NCBI RefSeq assembly: GCF_027923545.1
Contig: NZ_BROH01000003.1
Coordinates: 124,001-188,000 of the forward strand
DNA: 64,000 nt
Direction of reading: 5' to 3'
DNA from: Sinisalibacter aestuarii
GTDB taxonomy: Bacteria > Pseudomonadota > Alphaproteobacteria > Rhodobacterales > Rhodobacteraceae
Shown here in pieces: positions 7,989 to 16,412 of the stretch. Both the position numbers and the translations under genes were made by a program. Under the pieces are notes generated by a model. It had not been told where the DNA came from. It did no database searches and worked only from the letters and a program-made list of their open reading frames with translations. Position 1 is the stretch's first letter. Each line of letters opens with the position of its first letter.

Positions 7989-8100
7989 GTTTGTCCTTTC
8001 GCGTGGCCTGTGGTTCAACGGAAGCGGGCGCGGTTTCCGTCGCCGGGGTATCGCGCCACTCTGGGCCAGGCCCTCAGGGCGTGCAAGCAGGAGATTCAGG

Positions 8101-9267
8101 ATGCGACAGGGGCTTCCACGCGGTGTCTGGGCGCTTGGCCTCGTTTCGCTGTTCATGGATGTCTCGTCGGAGATGATCCATGCGCTTCTGCCGGTCTACC
8201 TGGTGTCGGGTCTCGGCGCGACGATGCTGGCGGTCGGGCTGATCGAAGGCATCGCCGAGGCGACGGCGCAGGTGGTGAAGGTGTTTTCCGGCGCGCTTTC
8301 CGACAGGATCGGGCGGCGCAAGCCGCTGGCGCTGGCGGGCTACGGGCTGGCGGCGCTGACCAAGCCGGTCTTTCCGCTCGCCGGCAGCCTTGGCTGGATC
8401 GTCGCCGCCCGCTTCGTCGACCGGGTGGGCAAGGGCATTCGCGGTGCGCCGCGCGATGCGCTGGTGGCCGATCTCACGCCCGAGGCGCGGCGCGGCGCGG
8501 CCTTCGGCCTGCGTCAGACGCTCGACACGGTGGGCGCCGTCCTCGGCCCGCTGATCGCCATCGCGCTGATGTGGCTCACCGCCGACAATATCCCGCTGGT
8601 CTTCTGGGCGGCGGTGCTGCCGGCGGTGATCGCGGTCGCGGTGCTGGTCGTCTGGGTCCGAGAGCCGCCCCGCACCGGCAGCCCGCCGGAGCGCGCGCCG
8701 CTGTCACGCGCGGCCATGGCCCGGCTCGGGCCGGCCTTCTGGGCCGTCACCGGCGTGGCGGCGCTGTTTGCGCTGGCGCGCTTCTCCGAGGCGTTCCTCG
8801 TACTCAAGGCCGACCATGCCGGGCTGACCACCGCACTGATCCCGCTGGTGCTGATCGTGATGAACGTGGTCTATGCGCTGGCGGCCTACCCGGCAGGGGC
8901 GTTGAGCGATGCCGTGGGCCGCGTGCCGGTGCTGGCGGTGGGCGTGGTGCTCCTGGTGGCGGGGGATCTGGCGATGGCGCTTGCGCCGGGGCTGGCGGGG
9001 GCCTTCGCGGGGATCGCGCTCTGGGGCGCGAGCATGGGCTTCACCCAGGGCGCCTTTGCCGCGATGGTGGCCGACACGGTGCCCGCCGCGTTGCGCGGCA
9101 CCGGCTTTGGCGTGCTGAACCTCGCCACCGGCCTCGCCACGCTGGCCGCGAGCCTCGTCGCCGGGGTGCTGTGGGATGCGCTCGGCCCCTCGGCCACCTT
9201 CCTCGCCGGGGCGGGGCTGGGGCTGGCGGCGCTGATCGTTCTGCCGGTGGCGGCGCGGCGGCGTTAA
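8101..9267 (+). CDS. MFS-family transporter
   Basis: 388 residues from the ATG at 8101, which has AGGAG about seven bases upstream; the longer open frame to 7942 would overlap the divergent gene and lacks a ribosome site. About 12 membrane helices. The signature G-A-L-S-D-R-I-G-R-R-K-P between helices 2 and 3 and a second G-A-L-S-D-A-V-G-R-V-P in the C-terminal half are the two MFS loop motifs. M-D-V-S-S-E-M-I-H at the N-terminus and D-R-V-G-K-G-I-R-G-A-P-R-D-A are shared with a subgroup of uncharacterised permeases; substrate unknown. Its stop codon shares TTAA with the stop of the convergent VWA gene. Confidence 0.9.
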   Translation: MRQGLPRGVWALGLVSLFMDVSSEMIHALLPVYLVSGLGATMLAVGLIEGIAEATAQVVKVFSGALSDRIGRRKPLALAGYGLAALTKPVFPLAGSLGWIVAARFVDRVGKGIRGAPRDALVADLTPEARRGAAFGLRQTLDTVGAVLGPLIAIALMWLTADNIPLVFWAAVLPAVIAVAVLVVWVREPPRTGSPPERAPLSRAAMARLGPAFWAVTGVAALFALARFSEAFLVLKADHAGLTTALIPLVLIVMNVVYALAAYPAGALSDAVGRVPVLAVGVVLLVAGDLAMALAPGLAGAFAGIALWGASMGFTQGAFAAMVADTVPAALRGTGFGVLNLATGLATLAASLVAGVLWDALGPSATFLAGAGLGLAALIVLPVAARRR

Positions 9268-10448
9268 CGCCCGAGTTCACGCATCCCGCGGTCGATCCCG
9301 TCCAGCGTCATCGGCACCATCCGGCCCGCGAAGATCTGCTGCACCATCTCGATCGAGCGGGTGTAGCCCCAATGCGCCTCGGGCACCGGGTTGATCCAGA
9401 GGTGATCGGGCCAGGCCTCACGGGCGCGGTCAAGCCAGACCTGCCCGGATTCGGCGTTCCAATGCTCGTTGGCGCCGCCCGGCATGGCGATCTCGTAGGG
9501 GCTCATCGAGGCATCGCCGACAAAGATCGCCTTGTAGTCGGGGCCATAGGTGTGGAGCACGTCCCATGTTGGCGTCTGCTCGCTCCAGCGGCGGCGATTG
9601 TCACGCCACAGCCCTTCGTAGAGGCAATTGTGAAAGTAGTAATATTCGAGATGCTTGAACTCGGCCCGCGCCGCCGAGAACAGCTCTTCCACCACCTTCA
9701 CATGCGGGTCCATCGAACCGCCGACATCGAGAAACAACAGCACCTTCACCGCATTGCGCCGCTCGGGCCGGGTCTTCACGTCGAGATAGCCATGCTCGGC
9801 GGTGGCGCGGATCGTGCCGTCGAGGTCCAGCTCTTCCGCCGCGCCGTCGCGCGCCCAGTTGCGCAGCCGTTTCAGCGCCACCTTGATATTCCGCGTGCCA
9901 AGCTCGACGCTGTCGTCGAGATTGCGGAACTCGCGCTTGTCCCAGACCTTTACCGCGCGCTGATGGCGGCTTTTCTCCTGCCCGATTCGGATACCCTCGG
10001 GGTTGTAGCCATGGGCGCCGAAGGGCGAGGTGCCGGCGGTGCCGATCCATTTCGAGCCGCCCTGATGCCGCTTCTTCTGCTCCTCAAGACGTTTCTTCAG
10101 CGTTTCCATGAGCTTGTCGAAGCCGCCTAAAGCCTCGATCTCGGCGCGTTCCTCCGCGCTGAGATGCGTCTCGGCGAGCTTTTCCAGCCAGTCGGCGGGC
10201 AGGTTGACGGCGTTCAGAACCTGGTCGATGGAGATCTCTTCCAGCCCCTTGAAGGCTTCCGCGAAGGCGCGGTCGAACTTGTCGAGATTGCGCTCGTCCT
10301 TCACCATCGCGGTGCGCGCGAGATAGTAGAACCCCTCGACATCATAGGTCACCAGCCCCGCGCTCATTCCGTCCAGAAAGGCGAGATATTCGCGCAAGGA
10401 TACGGGCACCTTGTGGCTGCGCAGGGCGTCGAAAAAGGGCAGGAACAT
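9264..10448 (-). CDS. VWA-domain protein, CoxE-like (MoxR partner)
   Basis: 394 residues. An N-terminal helical domain (M-F-L-P-F-F-D-A-L-R-S-H-K-V-P-V-S) is followed by a von Willebrand A fold with a modified metal site D241-V-G-G-S245. The lysine-rich coil near 115-135 (L-K-K-R-L-E-E-Q-K-K-R-H) precedes it. CoxE-like proteins work with MoxR AAA+ ATPases as chaperones that insert metals or activate enzyme complexes. A MoxR gene lies about 4.3 kb upstream on the same strand, whereas in many relatives the pair is adjacent. Its stop overlaps that of the MFS gene by a shared TTAA. Confidence 0.88.
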   Translation of the reverse strand: MFLPFFDALRSHKVPVSLREYLAFLDGMSAGLVTYDVEGFYYLARTAMVKDERNLDKFDRAFAEAFKGLEEISIDQVLNAVNLPADWLEKLAETHLSAEERAEIEALGGFDKLMETLKKRLEEQKKRHQGGSKWIGTAGTSPFGAHGYNPEGIRIGQEKSRHQRAVKVWDKREFRNLDDSVELGTRNIKVALKRLRNWARDGAAEELDLDGTIRATAEHGYLDVKTRPERRNAVKVLLFLDVGGSMDPHVKVVEELFSAARAEFKHLEYYYFHNCLYEGLWRDNRRRWSEQTPTWDVLHTYGPDYKAIFVGDASMSPYEIAMPGGANEHWNAESGQVWLDRAREAWPDHLWINPVPEAHWGYTRSIEMVQQIFAGRMVPMTLDGIDRGMRELGR

Positions 10449-10552
10449 CGCGTGCCTCCGGTTGGCCGCAACCTTGCAGATGCGGCGGCGGCGGACAAGC
10501 CCGGCGTCTTCGGTCGTCAGAATTCCGGGCGCAGCGCGCCCACCGAGTCCCG

Positions 10553-10714
10553 TCAGCCGCGCGAGAGGAACACGGTCAGGAACAGCCCGATCACGGCAAA
10601 GGCCATCGCGTAGCCGGCGGCATATTGGGCGATGTCGAGCCCCTTGCCGCCGCGCGAGCGGGCCGTGAAGCCGCCGACCAGAGCGCCGAGGATGGCGAAG
10701 GCGAGAATGATCAT
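10553..10714 (-). CDS. Small membrane protein, 53 residues
   Basis: An ATG at 10714 preceded by GGAGG opens a 53-codon frame: M-I-I-L-A-F-A-I-L-G-A-L-V-G-G-F-T-A-R-S-R-G-G-K-G-L-D, then A-Q-Y-A-A-G-Y and a second hydrophobic stretch F-A-V-I-G-L-F-L-T-V-F-L. Two predicted membrane helices joined by a short basic loop. The gene lies between the VWA gene and the DUF2927-type lipoprotein gene on the same strand. Small proteins of this design recur in Rhodobacterales genomes but have no established function that I know. Ribosome site and clean two-helix composition argue that it is real. Confidence 0.7.
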   Translation of the reverse strand: MIILAFAILGALVGGFTARSRGGKGLDIAQYAAGYAMAFAVIGLFLTVFLSRG

Positions 10715-10753
10715 GGCTCCGGCTCCCTCCGGGCGGGCGCCAGAAGCCCCGCT

Positions 10754-12148
10754 TTAGCTGTGACCGCCCGGTGAAATGGCGGCGATCTCGTCGAGCCGCG
10801 CGCCCACCCGGGCTTCGGAGCCGAACCCATAGCGTGCCCAGCCGAGGCTGTCGAGCCGGACAAGCTGCGCCTGAGCGTCGCGCCCGGACAGCTCCAGCGC
10901 CTCGGCCTTGATCATCATCAGGGTCGAGAGCAGGGCCGCGTTTTCGGCCTTGGTCACCGCGCCGAGATGATCGTCGACGATCCGGATCGCGGTGTCGGCA
11001 TTGCCGAGCGACAGGGCGTGGGCGGCAAGCTGCACGCCCATATGGGCGGCCTGCAGCCGGGTCTCGGGCGAGGCGCCGTAGATCCGTTCGGCCTCGCGGA
11101 AGGCGGAGAGCGCGATATCGGCATTGGTGCTCAGATAGAGCCGGCCCATCGCGTAGAGCGAGAGGGCGAGCCGGGTGTCGCGCCAGTTATTGGCGCGGGC
11201 GAGGTCGACGGCGCGGCGCGCGGCAAGCTGGCGCGTGGCGATCGGGCCGGAGCCGCCCAGCGCGTCCTCGATCGCGTCTTTCCAGGCGCGCGGCGTCGGC
11301 GCGGCCAGGCGCGGCGTGCCGGTGCCGCCGGCCGGGTTCAGTCGCGCCAGGATGGCGGGCAGGCGGGCCGACACCTCGCTTCGGGTCATCCCCGAGGCGA
11401 GGTCGGGCGCGTAATAGGCGCGCAGGATCAGCATGTCGAACCCGGTCAGCACGGTATGGAAATTGTCGTCGTTGAAGACCGAATCCGACAGCCGGTAGAG
11501 GTCGTTCACCGGGCCGAGGGCCTGGGCGATCTCTTCATGCAGGCAATCGCGCATTTCCTGCGGGCTGACATCGCCGGGGATGAACACGGCCATGCGCTCG
11601 CGGGTGGTGAGCCGGGTCCAGTCGGTCTGCACGGTGCCGCGGACCGATTGGTATTCGGCCCAGCTCGACACGTTCGGCGCCACGAAACAGGCGGCCTGCG
11701 GCACCAGCGCCTGCAGCGCGCGCTTGGTGATCACCTCGACGGTGATCGCGGCGGGCGCATTGGCCGAGGTCTGGCGAATGTCGATCCCGGCTTCGGCGCG
11801 CAGGCGGCGCAGGAGCCGGTCGAGGTCATGATCCAGCGCCGCCGATGCGCGGCCCGTCACCCGGATCGAGACCGGGCCTTCGAATCGGGTCAGCACCGGC
11901 AGGCTGCGGCCGCTTTCGAGCGCGAAGGCGAGGTCAAGAAAGTCGCCCGCGATGGCCGCGTTGGAGCGGGTCGGGCGGGTGATCCCGGAGCTGGCAAAGG
12001 CCTTCATCGGCGGAAGCTCCGCCGGCAGCGCAACTTGCCGTGACGTCACTTCACGTGTCGCCACTTCCCCTTGCGGCGCGTTGGCGGCACAGCCCGCCAG
12101 CCCCAGGATCGCGATCGCCCCCACGATCGACCGGAAAGACGTGTTCAT
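10754..12148 (-). CDS. DUF2927-type lipoprotein
   Basis: 464 residues with a lipoprotein signal (L-A-G-C20). The N-terminal half contains D-F-L-D-L-A-F-A-L-E-S-G-R, an R-F-E-G-P-V-S-I-R-V-T-G strand and a C-L-H-E-E-I-A-Q-A-L-G-P-V-N-D motif reminiscent of a zincin-like helix (H-E-E-I-A-Q), followed by F-N-D-D-N-F-H-T-V-L-T-G-F-D. These features match the DUF2927 family. The C-terminal 160 residues look like alpha-helical TPR-type repeats (A-L-S-L-Y-A-M-G-R-L-Y-L, A-L-S-A-F-R-E-A-E-R-I-Y). Function unknown; the H-E-E helix hints at an ancestral metallopeptidase fold. Confidence 0.85.
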   Translation of the reverse strand: MNTSFRSIVGAIAILGLAGCAANAPQGEVATREVTSRQVALPAELPPMKAFASSGITRPTRSNAAIAGDFLDLAFALESGRSLPVLTRFEGPVSIRVTGRASAALDHDLDRLLRRLRAEAGIDIRQTSANAPAAITVEVITKRALQALVPQAACFVAPNVSSWAEYQSVRGTVQTDWTRLTTRERMAVFIPGDVSPQEMRDCLHEEIAQALGPVNDLYRLSDSVFNDDNFHTVLTGFDMLILRAYYAPDLASGMTRSEVSARLPAILARLNPAGGTGTPRLAAPTPRAWKDAIEDALGGSGPIATRQLAARRAVDLARANNWRDTRLALSLYAMGRLYLSTNADIALSAFREAERIYGASPETRLQAAHMGVQLAAHALSLGNADTAIRIVDDHLGAVTKAENAALLSTLMMIKAEALELSGRDAQAQLVRLDSLGWARYGFGSEARVGARLDEIAAISPGGHS

Positions 12149-12153
12149 CGTAT

Positions 12154-12606
12154 CTACCCCCGTTGATACTTGATGAACGGTGTCACCCTCCCGATCCGGT
12201 CGTAGAGCTCGCGTGCCTTTTTGTTGAAGTGCTGCGTCATCCAGTAGACGGCGGGCGCCCCCTTGCGATCGGCGGCGGCATAGACCGCCTCGATCAGCGC
12301 CCGCCCCACGCCCCGGCCCCTTGCATCCGGGTCAGCGTAGAGATCCTGCAGATAACACACGTCTTCGATCTTCCAGTTGTGGCGGTGGAAGATGTAATGC
12401 ACGAGCCCGACAGGGCGGCCGCCATCGGTTGCGATCAGGCCGAACTGGGGTTCATCATCCGAGAGAAGCCGCGAAAAGGTGGTCAGGTACACCTCGTCGT
12501 CCACTTCCGTCTCGTAGAACGCCAGGTAGGCCCGCCACAGGCGGCGCCACTGGGGCTCGTCAGCTCGCGTCAACGAACGGACGGTCAGATTGGTATTGTC
12601 TCCCAA
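12154..12606 (-). CDS. GNAT-family N-acetyltransferase
   Basis: 150 residues from a TTG at 12606 (GGTGAG nine bases before it). A GTG at 12627 or longer in-frame starts are possible, so the 5' end is uncertain. The fold begins with L-T-V-R-S-L-T-R-A-D. The acetyl-CoA loop is D-P-D-A-R-G-R-G-V-G-R-A-L-I (motif A, R-G-x-G-x-G/A) and the late strand has A-P-A-V-Y-W-M-T-Q-H-F-N-K-K-A-R-E-L-Y-D. This Q-x-x-N-x-x-A-R-x-L-Y ending is usual for GNAT enzymes acting on amines or amino acids; the substrate cannot be assigned. It is six bases from the start of the lipoprotein gene, so the two probably share a transcript. Confidence 0.85.
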   Translation of the reverse strand: MGDNTNLTVRSLTRADEPQWRRLWRAYLAFYETEVDDEVYLTTFSRLLSDDEPQFGLIATDGGRPVGLVHYIFHRHNWKIEDVCYLQDLYADPDARGRGVGRALIEAVYAAADRKGAPAVYWMTQHFNKKARELYDRIGRVTPFIKYQRG

Positions 12607-12686
12607 GGCAATACACTCACCGTTCACGCCCCCCCAGGCAGGTTCAGGGGTAGGCCACATTTCGCCGTGTGGGAAGCGGAAATCTG

Positions 12687-12707
12687 GCGCAAATGGGGCG
12701 AAAAACG
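12687..12707 (-). repeat. CGCCCCATTT motif, second site near the acetyltransferase
   Basis: Read on the minus strand this is GTTTTTCGCCCCATTTGCGC, a variant of the motif at 3564-3586. It lies about 80 bases before the acetyltransferase start in the same orientation as that gene. Confidence 0.4.
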
Positions 12708-12779
12708 GGCTGTTTCCGGAATGGAGACAATCGGCCCGCAAGATGTGGTGGCCGGTGTTGGGCAGGGCACTAGGCGGGC

Positions 12780-12802
12780 GCGGAAATGGGGCGGAAATGT
12801 GG
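12780..12802 (-). repeat. CCACATTTCCGCCCC motif, copy 2
   Basis: On the minus strand it reads CCACATTTCCGCCCCATTTC then CGC, identical over 20 bases to 3564-3583. It stands between the AraC gene and the acetyltransferase gene, pointing at the latter. The whole 12607-12833 stretch has no gene I can support and holds this and the related site at 12687. Confidence 0.55.
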
Positions 12803-12833
12803 CGAAGAATGGGGCGGAGCCGAATCGTTGTCG

Positions 12834-13706
12834 TCAGGGTCTGGCGGCGGCGGCAGCCCCGAGGGCCCGGCGATAGGCGCCCGGCGTCATGCCGGTGCCG
12901 TCGCGGAAACTGCGGCTGAAATGGCTCTGGTTGGCATAGCCGCAGGCCGCCGCGACCTGCGCCAGCGGTTCGCCGTCCCGGATGAGCGCCTTGGCCCGCG
13001 CCACGCGCCGGTGCGCGATCCAGGCTTGCGGCGAAACCCCGAACCGGGTGCGGAAAGCCCGGTGCAGGTGAAAGGCGCTCAGCCCGGCCTCGGTGCCGAG
13101 GTCGGCCAGCCGGATCGGCGTGTCGAGATGCGCCTCGATGAAGTCACGCAGCCGCCGGGCGGTGCGCGGCGCCAGCCCGCCGCCCAGCGCCGGCGCGGGC
13201 CGGGCGAGGCCGGCGTGCCGGGTGAAGAACACGGTGACAAGTTCGGCCGCCGCCGCCTCGGCTTGCAGCGCATCGCCGGTGCGCAGGGCGCTGGCAAGGG
13301 CGCGGAACGGCGCGGTGAGGGCAGGGATCGTCGCATAGGTCAGATCCTCGACCGGCATCAGCCGTGCGTCGCGGTCGAAGGTCTCGGCATAGCTGCGCCG
13401 CAGCGCCGCGTCGGGCAGGTAGAGATGCACGAATTCAAACGCGCCGGTGATGTCCCAGTCCGAGCTCTGTCCCTCCGGCAGCACGCTGACGGCGCCGGGG
13501 TGGCCGTGCACCGGCCTGATATCGGTGCGCCAGGTGCCGTCGCCGCCCTCGAGGTAGTAGCTGAAGGTATGGCCCAGCGGCGCGGTGTAGCGCACCTCGT
13601 CGCTGCGGTTGGTCCAGATCGCGGCGGACAGGCCAAAGCCGAGATCGGCCCGCGCCGTCATCTCGGCATGGGGCGAGGCGCTGAGAAATGTGGAGACGGG
13701 GCGCAT
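12834..13706 (-). CDS. AraC-family transcriptional regulator
   Basis: 290 residues. The N-terminal cupin-like sensor (about 15-160, with H-T-F-S-Y-Y-L-E-G-G and V-H-G-H-P-G-A-V-S-V-L-P) is followed by the double helix-turn-helix at about 190-285: first helix pair L-A-D-L-G-T-E-A-G-L-S-A-F-H-L-H-R-A-F-R, linker, second with V-A-A-A-C-G-Y-A-N-Q-S-H-F-S-R-S-F-R. G-M-T-P-G-A-Y-R closes the family signature. It is divergent from the EamA transporter gene across 165 bases, an arrangement in which such a regulator often controls the transporter. The inducer is unknown. Confidence 0.93.
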   Translation of the reverse strand: MRPVSTFLSASPHAEMTARADLGFGLSAAIWTNRSDEVRYTAPLGHTFSYYLEGGDGTWRTDIRPVHGHPGAVSVLPEGQSSDWDITGAFEFVHLYLPDAALRRSYAETFDRDARLMPVEDLTYATIPALTAPFRALASALRTGDALQAEAAAAELVTVFFTRHAGLARPAPALGGGLAPRTARRLRDFIEAHLDTPIRLADLGTEAGLSAFHLHRAFRTRFGVSPQAWIAHRRVARAKALIRDGEPLAQVAAACGYANQSHFSRSFRDGTGMTPGAYRRALGAAAAARP

Positions 13707-13871
13707 CGGGCGGGCTTCTGTCGGGTCGGGTCGCGTGTTGGCGGCAAGCTAGCCGCTCGCGCCGCCGGGCAAAAGCGTCGAAAAGTGCGGGCCCGGACGA
13801 TTTGCGCAAGATCGTGCAAAACCAGGCCCGCGACGCGCGCTAGGGTGGCGCGACGCAACGAAAGGCTTGCC

Positions 13872-14780
13872 ATGTCTGCCGCCAATCTCGGTCTGTTCAT
13901 CGCCACAGTGCTGATCTGGGGCTCCACCTGGCTTGCCATCACCTTCCAGGTCGGCCCGGTGCCGGTGCCGGTGCCGGTCTCGGTGTTCTACCGCTTCGCG
14001 CTGGCGGGGGCGGTGTTCGTCGCCGGGCTGGCGCTCATGGGGCGGCTGCACCTGCCGCCACGCCGCCACCAACCGTGGATCGTGGCGCAGGCGCTGATGT
14101 TGTTCAGCCTCAATTTCCTGTGTTTCTACGCCGCCACCGCCTATGTGCCCTCTGGCCTCGTCTCGGTGATCTTCTCGCTGGCGACGATCTTCAACGCGCT
14201 GAACGCCCGGCTGTTCTTCGGCGACCGGATCACCGCGCGGGTGCTCGTCGCGGGCGCGCTCGGCGGTGCCGGGATCGCGCTGCTGTTCGGGCCCGACATT
14301 CTCGGCAGCGCCGGGCCGGGCGCGGCAAAGGGGATCGGGCTCGCCACGCTGGGCACGCTGTTCTTTTCGCTCGGCAACATGGTCTCGCGCCGCAACAGCG
14401 CGGCGGGGCTGTCGCCGGTGACGGCGAATGCCTGGGGCATGGTCTATGGCGCGGCGATCCTGCTGGCTATCCTTGCCGTCACCGGCACAGCCCCGGTGAT
14501 GCCGCCCGGCGGGCGCTACCTCGCGGCGCTGGTCTATCTCTCGGTGATCGGCTCGATCGTCGGCTTCACCACCTACCTGTTGCTGGTGGCGCGGATCGGT
14601 TCTTCGGGCGCGGCCTATGCGACGGTGCTGTTCCCCATCGTAGCCCTCGGGTTGTCGACCCTGTTCGAAGGCTATCGCTGGCACTGGAGTGGCGTGCTCG
14701 GCCTCGCGCTGGCACTGGCGGGCAACGCGGTGATGTTCGCCCACGCCCGCCCCGCGATCACCGCTCGCGCCGCGCCATGA
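13872..14780 (+). CDS. EamA/DMT-family permease
   Basis: 302 residues starting at ATG 13872, directly after AAAGGCTTGCC. Ten hydrophobic segments in two EamA halves, with the family opening L-I-W-G-S-T-W-L-A-I and F-Y-R-F-A-L-A-G. EamA permeases export amino acids, nucleosides or other metabolites; this subgroup (F-Y-A-A-T-A-Y-V-P-S-G-L-V-S-V-I-F-S) is uncharacterised. A short GTGCCG triplet run encodes P-V-P-V-P-V-P-V after helix 1. Its last 23 bases overlap the 3' end of the convergent MoxR gene. The divergent AraC gene is the likely regulator. Confidence 0.9.
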   Translation: MSAANLGLFIATVLIWGSTWLAITFQVGPVPVPVPVSVFYRFALAGAVFVAGLALMGRLHLPPRRHQPWIVAQALMLFSLNFLCFYAATAYVPSGLVSVIFSLATIFNALNARLFFGDRITARVLVAGALGGAGIALLFGPDILGSAGPGAAKGIGLATLGTLFFSLGNMVSRRNSAAGLSPVTANAWGMVYGAAILLAILAVTGTAPVMPPGGRYLAALVYLSVIGSIVGFTTYLLLVARIGSSGAAYATVLFPIVALGLSTLFEGYRWHWSGVLGLALALAGNAVMFAHARPAITARAAP

Positions 14781-15597
14781 AGGCCAGCCGCTCGAACAGG
14801 TGCACGTCCTGCTCGTTCTTCAGCAGCGCGCCGTGCAGCCGGGGCAGGGCGGTGGTGGCGTCGCGCCTGAGATCGTCGGCGTCGAGATCCTCGGCCAGCA
14901 GCAGCTTCAGCCAGTCGAGCACCTCCGAGGTGGAGGGCTTCTTCTTCAGCCCGGCCTGTTCGCGGATTTCGTAGAACTGGGTGAGCGCCGTGGTCAGCAG
15001 CCGCTCCTTGATGCCGGGATGATGCACCTCGACGATGGCCTTCATCACCTCCATGTCGGGGAAGCGGATATAGTGGAAAAAGCAGCGGCGCAGGAAGGCG
15101 TCGGGCAGCTCCTTTTCGTTGTTCGAGGTGATGATGACCACGGGGCGATGCGCCGCGCGCACCGTCTCGCCGGTCTCATAGACGTGGAATTCCATCCGGT
15201 CGAGCTCCTGCAACAGATCGTTGGGAAACTCGATATCGGCCTTGTCGATCTCGTCGATCAGCAGCACCACCCGCTCGCCCGCCTCGAAAGCCTGCCAGAG
15301 CTTGCCCTTGCGGATGTAGTTGGCCACGTCATGGACGCGCTCGTCGCCAAGCTGGCTGTCGCGCAGCCGGCTCACCGCGTCGTATTCGTAAAGCCCCTGC
15401 TGGGCGCGGGTGGTGGATTTGATGTGCCACTCGATGATCTCCATCCCGAGCGCCTGCGCCACCTGCCGGGCCAGCTCCGTCTTGCCGGTGCCGGGCTCGC
15501 CCTTTACGAGCAACGGGCGTTCGAGCGTCACCGCCGCGTTGACGGCGACGGTCAGGTCTTCGGTGGCGATGTAGGTGTCGGTGCTGGCAAAAGTCAT
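14758..15597 (-). CDS. MoxR-family AAA+ ATPase
   Basis: 279 residues. Walker A G-E-P-G-T-G-K-T-E-L-A at about 34-44, Walker B V-V-L-L-I-D-E-I-D-K-A near 106, sensor 1 in V-I-I-T-S-N-N-E-K-E-L-P-D-A-F and arginine finger in F-L-R-R-C-F-F-H-Y-I. These are the hallmarks of MoxR ATPases, which help mature metal-containing or multi-subunit enzymes together with VWA proteins. The matching CoxE-like VWA gene (9264-10448) lies downstream on the same strand but is separated by five genes. Its 3' end overlaps the EamA gene by 23 bases. Confidence 0.93.
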   Translation of the reverse strand: MTFASTDTYIATEDLTVAVNAAVTLERPLLVKGEPGTGKTELARQVAQALGMEIIEWHIKSTTRAQQGLYEYDAVSRLRDSQLGDERVHDVANYIRKGKLWQAFEAGERVVLLIDEIDKADIEFPNDLLQELDRMEFHVYETGETVRAAHRPVVIITSNNEKELPDAFLRRCFFHYIRFPDMEVMKAIVEVHHPGIKERLLTTALTQFYEIREQAGLKKKPSTSEVLDWLKLLLAEDLDADDLRRDATTALPRLHGALLKNEQDVHLFERLAFMARRER

Positions 15598-15853
15598 GGG
15601 AACCCCTTTGGCTCATTTGGTAGGCGCAGCCGCGCGGCATGGCAAGCGCCCAGCCTGTGGCGCCGCTGCAACCCCGCATGTAATCCGCCGAACGCTTTTT
15701 TGATTTCCTTGGTTATTTCGCAATTTGGCCCAGTTTTCAGCGCACAAGTGCGGCCAGCCGCGGGGCCGCCCGGGGGGCGAACCGTCGCGGGCACGCTTTG
15801 TGTAGTGACAACCTGGGGGCGGTGGGCTAAAGGGGCGCGCAGGAGGGAACCGG

Positions 15854-16339
15854 ATGGCCGAGACGAGTGAATCGATTGAGAAAACCGAGGTCGCCGGCGA
15901 GCATAAGGAGCCAGGGATGAAAGCGGAAACTTTCCTGCCGGACGATTACCGTCCTGCCGAGGACGAGCCGTTCATGAACGACCGACAACTCGAATATTTC
16001 CGCCGCAAGCTGCTGGCCTGGAAGGCCGAGTTGCTGGATGACAGCAAGCACACGATCGAGGGATTGCAGGAAGCCACCCGCAACATTCCCGATCTGGCCG
16101 ACCGCGCCTCGGAAGAGACCGACCGGGCGCTGGAACTGCGCACCCGCGACCGGCAGCGCAAGCTCGTCGCCAAGATCGACGCGGCGCTGCGCCGGATCGA
16201 AGAGGGCGAATACGGCTATTGCGAGGAAACCGGCGAGCCGATCTCGCTCAAGCGCCTCGATGCCCGCCCGATCGCCACGCTGAGCCTCGAAGCGCAGGAG
16301 CGCCACGAGCGCCGCGAAAAGGTGCATCGGGACGATTGA
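15854..16339 (+). CDS. dksA: DksA/TraR-family RNA polymerase-binding factor
   Basis: 161 residues from ATG 15854 (GGAGGG before it). A second in-frame ATG at 15917, preceded by AAGGAG, would give the 140-residue form that begins M-K-A-E-T-F-L-P-D-D-Y; both ribosome sites are good. A coiled-coil with the tip D-L-A-D-R-A-S-E-E near 80-88 enters the secondary channel of RNA polymerase and works with ppGpp. The globular domain has only one cysteine, C123 in G-Y-C-E-E-T-G-E-P-I, instead of the CxxC-CxxC zinc finger. A single-cysteine DksA (RSP2654) from R. sphaeroides was shown to act like E. coli DksA, so this one is probably functional. Confidence 0.93.
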   Translation: MAETSESIEKTEVAGEHKEPGMKAETFLPDDYRPAEDEPFMNDRQLEYFRRKLLAWKAELLDDSKHTIEGLQEATRNIPDLADRASEETDRALELRTRDRQRKLVAKIDAALRRIEEGEYGYCEETGEPISLKRLDARPIATLSLEAQERHERREKVHRDD

Positions 16340-16367
16340 GCCGATGGCGATGTAGGATCATGTGAGG

Positions 16368-16397
16368 CACCGGGGCGGCGACGCTCCGGTGTTTTTG
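16368..16397 (+). terminator. Rho-independent terminator after dksA
   Basis: The arms CACCGGGGC and GCTCCGGTG form nine pairs with one G-T wobble around the loop GGCGA, followed by GTTTTTGT. It ends 15 bases before the FAD monooxygenase start, so that gene needs its own promoter or readthrough. Confidence 0.85.
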
Positions 16398-16412
16398 TAT
16401 CGGGGGGACGAC

